Source of the DNA: Lichenibacterium dinghuense
Lineage (GTDB): Bacteria; Pseudomonadota; Alphaproteobacteria; Rhizobiales; Beijerinckiaceae
Length of the DNA stretch: 64,000 bases
Assembly: GCF_021730615.1 (NCBI RefSeq)
Contig: NZ_JAJLMN010000001.1
Location: forward strand, 5,299,501-5,363,500
Direction: 5' to 3'
The notes below the pieces were generated by a model. It was not told the origin of the DNA. It saw nothing but the letters and a program-made list of their open reading frames with translations, and ran no database searches. Below are positions 26,541 to 35,080 of this stretch, in pieces. A program made the translations under genes and the position numbers. Position 1 is the stretch's first letter; each line of letters begins with the position of its first letter.

Positions 26541-26651
26541 GTCATCCGGGGTGAGCGAATCCTGGACCTGCGCCAGATCGGCCATGGTCAGCCTGTTGAC
26601 CGGTATGGCGGAGAGGATGGGCCCTTGGCCCTGGTCGGTGTCATCGGACAT
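26541..26651 (-). pseudogene. N-terminal fragment of a gene cut by the IS21 element
   Basis: Reading on the minus strand from ATG 26651, 37 codons (beginning MSDDTDQGQGPILSAIPVN) run without interruption into the right end of the IS element, where the frame continues only into IS sequence. The rest of the gene is not found on the far side of the IS. It lies 74 bp downstream of the 184-residue gene on the same strand and was probably in its operon. The product is not recognised. Confidence 0.55.
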
Positions 26652-26725
26652 AATGGTCTCGCGACGAGGCAACCGCTCTGGCGGCTCTGCCTCGTTTCAG
26701 GGAGGGGCTTTGACGTGCGTGAAGG

Positions 26726-27280
26726 TCAGCGGGCTTCGGGGTGGTGCCGACGCACCCGCGTCTCGGGGCCGAGCGGGCCCTCGGACAGGTCGAGTTCGAC
26801 GAGGCCGCGGCAGGCGAGCGCGAGCACCGTGGCGACGCCATCGACCGAGGCAGTCGCGGCCTGCGCCGCCTCGAGCAGCGAGGCGTTGCCGTTGTCCGCC
26901 AAGTACGCGAGCACCCTGACCTGGTCGCCCGGCGCGTAGGTGCGCGTGGCGCAAGCCCAGATCATGCGCAGGTCGGTCGCGGTGGGCTCTGCGAGCAGCG
27001 TCCCGCGGTCGATGGTCCTCCGGCGCAGGTCCCTCAGGCCGTCCGCCGGGCGCGGGGGCGCGTCGCCGATGACGAGCGCCGACGGACCGTCGTGGTCGGT
27101 GACTACCGCGACGACGGTCGAGGTGACCTGGTCACCCGCCGCGGGAGGCGGCGCGATCCGGATGACGTCCGGGTCGAGCGTCGACTGGATGAGCGCGAGC
27201 TGCGCGACCGCGTTCGACACGGGGACAGGGGCGTCGGTCTTCCAGGAGACGAAGACGCGCTTGGGCGAGGATGACGACAT
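26726..27280 (-). CDS. Hypothetical protein, possible C-terminal winged helix
   Basis: A 184-residue soluble protein that I do not recognise. The N-terminal half (RVFVSWKTDAPVPVSNAVAQ onward) has alternating strands and short polar loops. The last ~70 residues read as a small helical/winged domain (APGDQVRVLAYLADNGNASLLEAAQAATASVDGVATVLALACRGLVELDL) similar in pattern to the HTH ends of some transposition or regulator proteins. Codon use is like the host. AGG is found a few bases upstream of the ATG. It is the first gene of a truncated minus-strand unit. Confidence 0.6.
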   Translation of the reverse strand: MSSSSPKRVFVSWKTDAPVPVSNAVAQLALIQSTLDPDVIRIAPPPAAGDQVTSTVVAVVTDHDGPSALVIGDAPPRPADGLRDLRRRTIDRGTLLAEPTATDLRMIWACATRTYAPGDQVRVLAYLADNGNASLLEAAQAATASVDGVATVLALACRGLVELDLSEGPLGPETRVRRHHPEAR

Positions 27281-28430
27281 GGGAGACCACCTGTGGCGTG
27301 TCTCCCGGTCAGCGTGCCTCGAAGGCTACGCGGGGAGACGCACGCAGCCGAACCGGGACGTGAGCGGTTCACGTTCGGGCAGGCGCTGGAGGAGGGTGGT
27401 CACGGTCGTCATGGGAGGACAAATGCGGAACATAGCGCTTTGGGTCAATGCCCTTTGCAAGATTCCACAAAGGGAAAGGATCGTTGATGCCATTCTCGGA
27501 TCTATCCGCCTGACCCTACCTACTGACTTGACTCAGCTTTTCTGATCTTAACCATGGAATCAGCGGAATTCTGACTGGAACCCTTGCCGGTCGACGCGGG
27601 CCTCGGAGAGACCCGCGTCAGTCACATCAGTGTGCTTCAGGAGAACTAGGAGGCGGGGTGGGGGCTCGGCTCCGGCAAACGGCATTGTCACGGAACCGAC
27701 GTCGCGCCCTTCGGCCCTAAACACCCCAAGCGGACGCGGGCGCCGCCCCCGAAGCGCCCTGAGTTCGACGTCCGACATGCCGAGCCGAACGAAGACCTGT
27801 CGGGGTACATCGCGCACGGGCCTTCGCGCGGCAAGACCTCCCTGCACGCGATCCCGCCGTCGGCTGTCCCGTGCTCCGAGATGCGTGGCTCTTGCGGCTG
27901 TGGCCATGTCTGGCGTGGCAGACGTCATTGCCTTGTGAACGCGCTGCCCACCTGACACTCGCCATCACGCGCGCCCACCGGTGACCAGCGCCGTCCATCG
28001 GAGCTTGCCCGTCAGCCCCGTACCACGATCGACGCCGTCAAACCGTCGAAGGTGTACTGACGCCGAGCCCGCAGGTCCACCGAACCGGCAAGGGCACGGG
28101 TGAACACGACCGCAGGAAATGGAATCCAACATAGGACGTGGTCGAACATCGATGAGTCGGCGGAAACACCGAAAATGATAGAAGCATCAAAAGATACATT
28201 CTCCCGATAAAAAATACCGGATCAATCACCGAAACTTTTGTGTACCGCCTCCGTTCATCGGACACATGCACCTCGTCGTGGAGGACCCTCCGGTGAACAG
28301 GCCTTGGCCTGGACTGAGGGAAGCAGTCCGGTTCCAAGACTTGGAACGTGGGCGGTGCTGTGACCCACCGAGGCGTCCGAGGCCGGCGTCGAGGCAGGGT
28401 CCGACGCAACTGGCCGCTGGACCAACAAGC
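27281..28430. other. Long gene-poor region with AT-rich patches
   Basis: About 1.15 kb without a supported gene. AT-rich patches at about 27,420-27,560 and 28,120-28,240 stand out from the GC-rich background. The first contains TGACTCAGCTT (27529-27539), also present next to repeat cluster A. A minus-strand frame at 27560-27958 is possible, but its Arg-rich composition looks non-coding. Promoters for the genes on both sides probably lie here. Confidence 0.5.
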
Positions 28431-29396
28431 ATGTCGAATCACGGATCGGGCGTCGCCCGGGACCCACGCTCGCTCGGCGACTCCGACGGACCGAACCTCT
28501 CCCCCGTGTCCCCGGCCGACGACGCCAGGACGATCCTCGTCAACAACGTGTCCTGGGGCGGCGTGCTGGCGGGCGTCGTCGCCGGCCTGGTCACGCAGCT
28601 CATCCCGAACCTGATCGGCATCGGGGTCGGGGCGTCCACCCTTAACCCGACGACGGGCGACAACCCGACCGCGAGCGGCTTCTCCATCGGCGCGGGCATC
28701 TGGTGGGCCCTGTCCGGCATCGTCGCGGCCTTCGTGGGCGGCTACATCGCCAGCCGCCTGTCCGGCCGCCCGAAGGCCTCCACCGGCGCCTGGCATGGCC
28801 TGACCTCCTGGGCCCTGACCACGCTGGTCATCTTCTACCTCCTCACCACGGCGGTCGGCGGCCTCATCGGCGGCGCCTTCAACACGGTGAGCGGCGCCAT
28901 CGGCGGCGTGGGCCACGCGGTCGGCACCGCGGCGCAGACAGCCGTCCCGGCGCTGTCGCAGGGCACCGACCCGGTCGGCGCCATGCAGCAGGCGCTTTCG
29001 GCTCCGGCCAACGACCCCGCGACGGCCATGAAGGACGCCACGGCGTCCCTCGCTAAGGCGGCGGTGACGGGCGACGACGCCCAGGCCGCCGACGCGAGGG
29101 AGAAGGTCGCCCAGGCGATGGCCAAGCAGCAGAACATCCCGGTCGAGCAGGCGCGGGCCCGCGTAGCCTCCTACGAGGGGCAGATCCGCGACAAGGCCGC
29201 CCAGGCCAAGCAGCAGGCGGCCGAGGCGGCCGACATCGCCGCCAAGTCCGTGTCGCGCGGCGCCCTTCTGGGCAGCCTTGCCCTGATCCTCGGCGCCGTC
29301 GCGTCCTGGTTCGGCGGCAAGGCCGGTACGGTCGACCCGACCGTCACGGCGCAGTTCATCCGCACCGTCCGTCGCCAGGGCAACACGGTCGCGTGA
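28431..29396 (+). CDS. Multi-pass membrane protein of the Methylobacteriaceae stress cluster
   Basis: A 321-residue protein with four likely helices. An N-terminal pair (VSWGGVLAGVVAGLVTQLI, about 46-70, and IGAGIWWALSGIVAAFVGGYIASRL, about 90-115), a third (about 125-150), a long Ala/Gln-rich polar stretch (about 170-280), and a last helix (about 285-305, SLALILGAVASWFGGK). Similar proteins in Methylobacterium are often labelled PhnA-like without evidence for phosphonate use. The central stretch may be coiled coil. The start is ATG 28431; an upstream in-frame start at 28266 adds an unlikely Arg-rich extension. It heads a group of stress-protein genes on the same strand. Confidence 0.75.
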   Translation: MSNHGSGVARDPRSLGDSDGPNLSPVSPADDARTILVNNVSWGGVLAGVVAGLVTQLIPNLIGIGVGASTLNPTTGDNPTASGFSIGAGIWWALSGIVAAFVGGYIASRLSGRPKASTGAWHGLTSWALTTLVIFYLLTTAVGGLIGGAFNTVSGAIGGVGHAVGTAAQTAVPALSQGTDPVGAMQQALSAPANDPATAMKDATASLAKAAVTGDDAQAADAREKVAQAMAKQQNIPVEQARARVASYEGQIRDKAAQAKQQAAEAADIAAKSVSRGALLGSLALILGAVASWFGGKAGTVDPTVTAQFIRTVRRQGNTVA

Positions 29397-29515
29397 GCTG
29401 ACGTCACCCCGAGATCCCCACCGGCACCGGGTGTGCCGATGGGGAACCCAATCGGCCCGGCGTCGACACACACGCTTCGATGCCCGGCCTTTCCTGACCC
29501 ACGAAGGAGTTCACC

Positions 29516-30778
29516 ATGGCCACGAACCAGCGCGACCACACCATCACCGCCTTTTACGAGACCCGCGACTACGCCGACAGCGCCGCGAACAAGCTGCGCG
29601 CCATGGGCGTCCCGGCGTCGGACGTCACCGTGTCGCCCGAGAACGCCAGGGACGAGTACGGCCAATACGGCGATGACCGGATGGCGGCCGCCCCGAAGAA
29701 GACCGGCTTCTGGGCCTCGCTCGAAGACATGTTCGGCGGCACCGACGACCACCACACCTACGCCGAGGGCGTGCGCCGCGGCCACGTGCTGCTGACCGCC
29801 CACGTCGCCGACGCCCAGCTCGACCGCGCCGTCGCCATCGTCGAGGAGCACGGTTCCATCGACCTCGACGAGCACGAGGAGACGTGGCGCAGCGAGGGCT
29901 GGACGGGCGCCCCGACCACCTCGACGACCGCCGCGACCACGACGACGATGGGATCCTCGGCCGCGGCGACGATGGCCACCGCGGGCGGCGCGATGGGCAT
30001 GGCCCTGGCCGGCAAGACCGCGCCCACGCGCGTCGTGGAGACCGAAACCGTCGTCGAGCGCGCCCCGGTCCCCGCGCGGAAGCCGGTCGTCGCCCCGGCG
30101 GCGGTACCCACGGCTTCGAAGCCTGCCCTGACGACCGGCACTGTCGGACGTGGCAACGAGGACGTGGTCCAGGTCGTCGAGGAGCGCCTGAACGTCGGCA
30201 AGCGCGCGGTCAGCCGCGGCAAGGTCCGCCTGCACAGCTACGTCGTCGAGAACCAGGTGTCCGAGGACGTCACCCTGCGCGACGAGACGGTCAGCATCGA
30301 CCGCCACGCCGTCGACCGTCCCGTGGCGGCGCTCGGAGCCGACGCCTTCCGCGAGCGCACCATCGAGATGGAGGAGGTCGACGAGGAGGCCGTGGTCAGC
30401 AAGTCGGCCCGCGTCGTCGAGGAGATCGGCATCCGCAAGGACGTGAGCGACCGCGTCGAGACGGTCCGCGACACGGTGCGCTCCACCAAGGTCGACATCG
30501 AGGACGGCCGCACGGTAGGCACCGCCGCCGTGGGTGCGACGGGCAGCCTCGCGTCGCGGCTCGTCAAGGACATGGACGTGGTCGGCTCCGACGGGCAGCA
30601 CGTCGGCATCATCGACCGGCTCGACGGCGGGATGATGAAGCTCAAGCGCATGGACCCGGCCTCGGGCGGGCAGCATCACCTGCTGCACGCTGACCTGGTC
30701 AAGTCCGTCTCGGCCGACGGGAAGGCTCTGCTGAGCGTCGCCGCGGCCGAGGCCATGCGGCGCTGGAAGGCGGCCTGA
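29516..30778 (+). CDS. YsnF/AvaK-type stress protein (DUF2382) with C-terminal DUF2171
   Basis: A 420-residue soluble protein. Residues 1-110 look like a general-stress-protein-17M-type alpha/beta domain (TITAFYETRDYADSAANKLRAMGV). A Thr/Ala-rich linker follows (about 125-200), then the DUF2382 domain (about 210-325: VQVVEERLNVGKRAVSRGKVRLHSYVVE ... VVSKSARVVEEIGIRKDVSDR), and a DUF2171-like PRC-barrel-type domain (about 350-400: DMDVVGSDGQHVGIIDRLDGG). Such proteins are linked to envelope and desiccation/oxidative stress. The ATG has a clear ribosome site (AAGGAG). The molecular function is unknown. Confidence 0.85.
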   Translation: MATNQRDHTITAFYETRDYADSAANKLRAMGVPASDVTVSPENARDEYGQYGDDRMAAAPKKTGFWASLEDMFGGTDDHHTYAEGVRRGHVLLTAHVADAQLDRAVAIVEEHGSIDLDEHEETWRSEGWTGAPTTSTTAATTTTMGSSAAATMATAGGAMGMALAGKTAPTRVVETETVVERAPVPARKPVVAPAAVPTASKPALTTGTVGRGNEDVVQVVEERLNVGKRAVSRGKVRLHSYVVENQVSEDVTLRDETVSIDRHAVDRPVAALGADAFRERTIEMEEVDEEAVVSKSARVVEEIGIRKDVSDRVETVRDTVRSTKVDIEDGRTVGTAAVGATGSLASRLVKDMDVVGSDGQHVGIIDRLDGGMMKLKRMDPASGGQHHLLHADLVKSVSADGKALLSVAAAEAMRRWKAA

Positions 30779-30878
30779 TCCAGCCCCCGTCCCCGGATCC
30801 GTCCGGGGACGCCCGACGAAGCGGTCAGGACACCTGCCTGACCGCTTCCCGACCCTCGCGAGAGACATACCCCCGACC

Positions 30879-31433
30879 ATGACCGAACCACCGGACCCGT
30901 CCATCGCGGAGTCGTCCACCTCGGACGTCTCGGGAATGATCGCGGAGCATGGCGGGGCGTCGATGACGTCGGTGGACATCGAGGCGACCGACGAGGTCAT
31001 CCAGCTGCTGGAGGAAACCTTGTCGGTGTCGACGCGGCGCGTGCCGACCGGCGCGGTCCGGGTCTCGACCCGCACCGAGACGCTCGACGCCATCGCCCAG
31101 GTCGAGGTCGACAGATACCGCGTCGAGATCACGCACGTCCCGGTCGGGCGCGTCGTGGACGAGGCTCCCGTGGCCCGGGCCGAAGGCGACGTCACCATCA
31201 TCCCGATGGTCGAGAAGCGTCTGGTGACGGTGAAGCAACTCGTCCTCGTCGAGGAGGTGCGCATCCGCCACGTGTTGGAGCGAAGCGCCGTGAGCGTGCC
31301 CGTGGCACTGCGGCGTCAGCGCGCCACCGTCGAGCGTCTCGACGGGCGAGGCTGGACGACCTGCGATGAAGCGACATCAGAGACGACGGCCGCCCTGGGC
31401 GGCGAAGGAGGACACGATGGGTCTATTCGATAG
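30879..31433 (+). CDS. DUF2382-domain stress protein, short form
   Basis: A 184-residue protein made of an N-terminal acidic stretch and one DUF2382 domain (about 40-150: VIQLLEETLSVSTRRVPTGAVRVSTRTET ... VEKRLVTVKQLVLVEEVRIRHVLE). Compared with its neighbour it lacks both the N-terminal alpha/beta domain and the C-terminal DUF2171, so it looks like an internal paralogue reduced to the core. It lies 100 bp after the larger DUF2382 gene and overlaps the YidB-like gene by 17 bp. Function unknown. Confidence 0.8.
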   Translation: MTEPPDPSIAESSTSDVSGMIAEHGGASMTSVDIEATDEVIQLLEETLSVSTRRVPTGAVRVSTRTETLDAIAQVEVDRYRVEITHVPVGRVVDEAPVARAEGDVTIIPMVEKRLVTVKQLVLVEEVRIRHVLERSAVSVPVALRRQRATVERLDGRGWTTCDEATSETTAALGGEGGHDGSIR

Positions 31434-31980
31434 CATCCTGGGACAGATGGGCGGCCAATCCGCCAACACGTCCACCGGTGGTGGTGGTGGCGCCTCGGCG
31501 CTCATGCCGACCTTGATGGCCATCATGGCGGCGAAGTCCGGCGGTGGCGGTGCGGGAGGGCTCGGCGCGTTGGGCGGCATGCTGGGCGGAGGATCGGCTC
31601 CGGCCGGTGGGGGCGGCATCGGCGGCATCCTGGGTAGCCTGATGGGTGGCACACAGGGCGGGTCGGCCGGAGGGCTCGGCGGCATGCTCGGTGGTGCGGG
31701 CATCGCGGGCGGCCTGGGACAGCTCCTCCAGTCCTTCGAGCAGAACGGGCACGGTGCCGCCGCGCAGTCCTGGGTCGGGGACGGGGCCAACGCTTCGGTG
31801 TCACCGGACTAGGTCGGGCAGGCCCTCGGTCAGGACACCGTCGCCCAGTTGGCGGACCACACGGGCATGTCGCAGGGCGACGTCCTGAGCCACCTGTCCC
31901 AGGTGCTCCCGCAGGCCGTGCACCATCTCACGCCGGATGGCAGGCTGCCGACCTCCGACGAAGCGTCGCAGTGGGTCTGA
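31417..31980 (+). pseudogene. YidB-like (DUF937) protein gene with an in-frame amber codon
   Basis: The frame from ATG 31417 encodes a YidB-family protein: start MGLFDSILGQMGG, a Gly-rich middle, then GLGQLLQSFEQNGHGAAAQSW. At 31810-31812 a TAG interrupts the segment SVSPD-stop-VGQALGQDTVAQLADHTG; in the family this position is usually Gln (SPDQLGxALG). The frame then stays open to TGA at 31978-31980 with a good YidB ending (HLTPDGRLPT). A single C-to-T change (CAG to TAG) explains it. The truncated 131-residue form lacks the conserved C-terminal helix bundle. Confidence 0.85.
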
Positions 31981-32239
31981 GGTCGATGATCTCGGTGGGA
32001 TCGGTGACGTCCGGCGAGGTGCCTTGCGTCGCTTCCACCCGTCCCGACGATTGTCCGGGTCATGACGGTCCACGCCGACGGGAACGGAGCCACAACCGTA
32101 GACATGGCGACTCTCGGTGGCGGAGAGTCTCACCCGAACGTCGGCACCGGATGGGGCGCGGGAACACCACCCGCAGGGGGCCAGCCCGGAGCGGACGGGG
32201 CGAGGCGGCGCCACCTCCGATCCGCGGGTGCGGAACCGA

Positions 32240-33115
32240 TCAGCTGTTCCTCATCTCCGCCAGAGTCCTGTTGAGGTGGACGTGGCGGTCGACGTGGTCC
32301 ACCCAGCTCAGCGGCACGAAGTGGTGCTGGCCGTCGGGCGACGTGCTCTTCGCGAGCTTGAACCGATCAGGGCCGTCCATGTGGTCCACCGTGCCCACCT
32401 TGGTGCCGTCCGAGGCGTACACCTCCATGTGCTCCACGATGCGGCCGTCGTCGCTGCCTTCCCCGACACCGCGCTCGCCGACGGCGCCCGTCGCCGTGCG
32501 TCCGTCCTCGATCTCCACCTCGGTGTGGCGCACCGTGTCGTGGATCGTCTCGGTCCGGTCGTGGACCTCCTTGCGCAGTGAGATCTCCTCGACCACGCGC
32601 GCCTGCTTGGACACGACCGCCTCCTCTGCGAACTCCTCGAGCTCGATGGTGCGGTCCTGGAACAGGGCGTCGGTGGCGCTGATGGCGCGGTCGACCAGGC
32701 GACGGTCCACCTGGACGCTCTCGGTCCGCAACGAGACCCGCTCGTCGACCGGCGTCTCCACGACGTGGCTGTGCACGGTGACGCGACCATGGCTGACCTC
32801 GCGCCTGCCGACGTCGAGCCGCTCCTCCAGGATTGGGATGACCTCGTCGTCCCGGTCCGCCCGGGCCGGGGTGACGACGCCCGCGACGCCCCCACGGCGG
32901 TCGTAGGCTGCGTTCTGGCGGCGGACCAGGAAGGTCTCGAGGTCACCGTCGGCGGCGTCCTTCAGCCCGGTGACGGAGATGCCTGCTCTCTTCGCCTCCT
33001 CCGCGCAGGCCTTGGCCTGATCGTGCATCTCGGCCTTGCGGTCCACGTGCTCCTTCGCGTGCAGGTTCAGCTCGACCCACTGCTCCAGCCACTGGGCGAC
33101 GTCGATCTCGGCCAT
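32240..33115 (-). CDS. DUF2382-DUF2171 stress protein on the opposite strand
   Basis: A 291-residue protein. An N-terminal helical part (about 1-70, Ala/Glu/Lys-rich, AEIDVAQWLEQWVELNLHAKEHVDRK), the DUF2382 domain (about 88-205: IPILEERLDVGRREVSHGRVTVHSHVVE ... VVSKQARVVEEISLRKEVHDR), and a DUF2171 domain (about 225-280: EVYASDGTKVGTVDHMDGPDRF). The order matches the larger plus-strand paralogue except for the N-terminal domain. The start at 33115 has GGAG six to nine bases upstream; ATG 33127 is an alternative. Likely the same kind of stress role; function unknown. Confidence 0.85.
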   Translation of the reverse strand: MAEIDVAQWLEQWVELNLHAKEHVDRKAEMHDQAKACAEEAKRAGISVTGLKDAADGDLETFLVRRQNAAYDRRGGVAGVVTPARADRDDEVIPILEERLDVGRREVSHGRVTVHSHVVETPVDERVSLRTESVQVDRRLVDRAISATDALFQDRTIELEEFAEEAVVSKQARVVEEISLRKEVHDRTETIHDTVRHTEVEIEDGRTATGAVGERGVGEGSDDGRIVEHMEVYASDGTKVGTVDHMDGPDRFKLAKSTSPDGQHHFVPLSWVDHVDRHVHLNRTLAEMRNS

Positions 33116-33330
33116 GTCGATCTCCATTGTCCGCAGCGACGTGCGCGGTTTGGGTCAAGGACCCACGAGGGCAATCCGGCGCTCCTGGAAAGGTCCCGCG
33201 CGCCCAGGGCGTCATCGCCGTCGCTCGTCCGGTGCGGGTCTCGGGCATGCACGCCCGATGGTCCCGGACACAGGATACGATGGACAGGGGCCCCCTGGGT
33301 TGCCGAATGCCGACGTCCGCGAAGCCCGTG

Positions 33331-34923
33331 TCAGGACCGGGCGGCCCGTCGTGCGGGAAGGTGGCTCTGATAGGCCGCCTCGTCTTGGTCGAAGCCCCTC
33401 CTGACAATGGTCAGAGATCGGGCGAGGTCCCGGAGGAAAATGTGCGATGTCTCGTCCAGGCCGTCCTCCCCTTCCTCGAGGACTCGCACGACCACGTCCG
33501 TCGCCGTGCCGCGGTGTCCGAGGTGAGACCAGAACGCCTCGTAGCTGCGCGCGACGTTGAGGTTCGCGGAATGGAGGAGATGCCGCTCGTAGCGGTCGGT
33601 GGGCCCGATGCCGGCGATGTGAGCCGCGTAGTCCACCGCCAGAATGGCCGCGATCACGGCCAGGTCGACCGCGATGCGCTCGCTCATGGACTCGGAGATC
33701 AGGGTGCCCCGACCGCCCGCCTCGCGTTCCACCGCCGCCACGGCCTGCCCCATCACCGTCATCATGCCGCCGATCACGGCCGTCCGCATGGAAAGCCGCT
33801 GCACGTCGCCCATCGCCGTCGCGCCCTCGGGCGCCCGTGCGGTCCCGGTCGCGCCGAGTAACTGCCTCAGGGGCTCGACGAGGTCGTGCACCGCGTCGCT
33901 GGCCTCGGAGGTCCTGAGGCTTCCGTAGCCGCCACGCTCCTCGTCCAGGCGCGTCGCCAGGGTCGTCTCCCAGACGATCGGGTAGGTGAGGATCTGGCTC
34001 GTCGCCTCGAAGGCGGCGGGTGTGAGGACCTCGGCGCGCGTCAGCTCGTCGACCCACTGCCGGAATTCGCTCTGCACCTGCGACACGTATTCGATGCCCC
34101 AGGTCTTCGACGTGTCGAGCAGCACCGTCGACGAGGTGCGCATCAACACTCCGTGGAAGTGGGCGCAGGCCCGCACGACCTCGCCGGTCACCGCGGCGGC
34201 GATGGGTCCGTCACGCCTGAGCAGCGCCCCGCGCACGATGGCGAGCCCGACCTGGACGGGGCGGCCCTGAGCCCATTCGCGGAAGCCGACCGGGGGCGTG
34301 TCGTTGTCGACGAGGCGGCGCATCAGGGCTGCGGGGTTGGCGTCCTGGGCCACGGACTGGATGTGCATGGCCAGGGTGAACAGGGCCCCGACGAAGCACA
34401 CGAGCGGGACGAGCAGTTCCTCGGGCGACCGCGGCGGCGAGACCAGGAGCACGATGGAGGTGCAGGAGCCCGCGAGCGAGAAGGCCAGGAAGCGCCAGAA
34501 CTGGGGGGCACGGATGGCGGGGTCGCTCAGCAGCGGCGTGAATGCCGCGCCGAGCGTGCCGATCACCACGAAGGTGAAGCCGGCGACCATGCCCGCGAGC
34601 AGCGTGAACACGGTCAGCATCCCGAGCGCGAAGTTGCTCGACAGGGAGGCGAGCTCGGCGATCCTGTCGGCGGGCGCGAACACCCCGGTGGTCCTGAGCA
34701 GGAACGCGCACCCCAACGCGATCAGGGTGACCACCACCGTGACGAGCACGGGACGCTGCAGCTGGAAGCGGTGGACGTAGCGCATCGCGGCCTGCAGCCG
34801 CGACGGCGGCCTCGCCCTGGCTCCGGGCAGGCCCACCTTCCATTCCCGTCCCGCCAGGAGCAGCGCGACCAGCGAGGCCCCGACCACGCACCACCACAGG
34901 CCGTCCTCTCTGATCGTGAACAA
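33331..34923 (-). CDS. Large membrane protein of unknown function
   Basis: A 530-residue protein with a membrane-embedded first half: helices near residues 9-25, 58-76, 95-125, 143-160 and 168-185. The second half (about 190-530) is soluble apart from short hydrophobic stretches near 365-385 and 415-430, and has HDLVEPLRQLL and VDYAAHIAGIG. The pattern of N-terminal helices plus a long cytoplasmic domain is like DUF2254 proteins, but I cannot confirm membership. It is located among stress genes and is divergent in direction from none of them; an envelope role is a guess. Confidence 0.75.
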   Translation of the reverse strand: MFTIREDGLWWCVVGASLVALLLAGREWKVGLPGARARPPSRLQAAMRYVHRFQLQRPVLVTVVVTLIALGCAFLLRTTGVFAPADRIAELASLSSNFALGMLTVFTLLAGMVAGFTFVVIGTLGAAFTPLLSDPAIRAPQFWRFLAFSLAGSCTSIVLLVSPPRSPEELLVPLVCFVGALFTLAMHIQSVAQDANPAALMRRLVDNDTPPVGFREWAQGRPVQVGLAIVRGALLRRDGPIAAAVTGEVVRACAHFHGVLMRTSSTVLLDTSKTWGIEYVSQVQSEFRQWVDELTRAEVLTPAAFEATSQILTYPIVWETTLATRLDEERGGYGSLRTSEASDAVHDLVEPLRQLLGATGTARAPEGATAMGDVQRLSMRTAVIGGMMTVMGQAVAAVEREAGGRGTLISESMSERIAVDLAVIAAILAVDYAAHIAGIGPTDRYERHLLHSANLNVARSYEAFWSHLGHRGTATDVVVRVLEEGEDGLDETSHIFLRDLARSLTIVRRGFDQDEAAYQSHLPARRAARS

Positions 34924-35080
34924 CGGTCGACCTTCCGGTGAGATGACACGCCTTGGCGATCACGATGCCAGGCAGAAGGTTCCATCTTCGGGAAGCGCGG
35001 GCCCGGCGACCTCAGGTGCGCCGGATGCGACCGGTCGAGACCGACCCACCGTGATCTCGCCCGGTGTCGCGGCCGCCCGG

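Noticed and set aside
27560-27958. 132-residue minus-strand frame
   Set aside because: Arg-rich, no recognised motif, no clear ribosome site; the region looks non-coding.
31377-31790. Pro-rich minus-strand frame opposite the YidB-like gene
   Set aside because: It is the complement of the Gly-rich segment and has no independent support.
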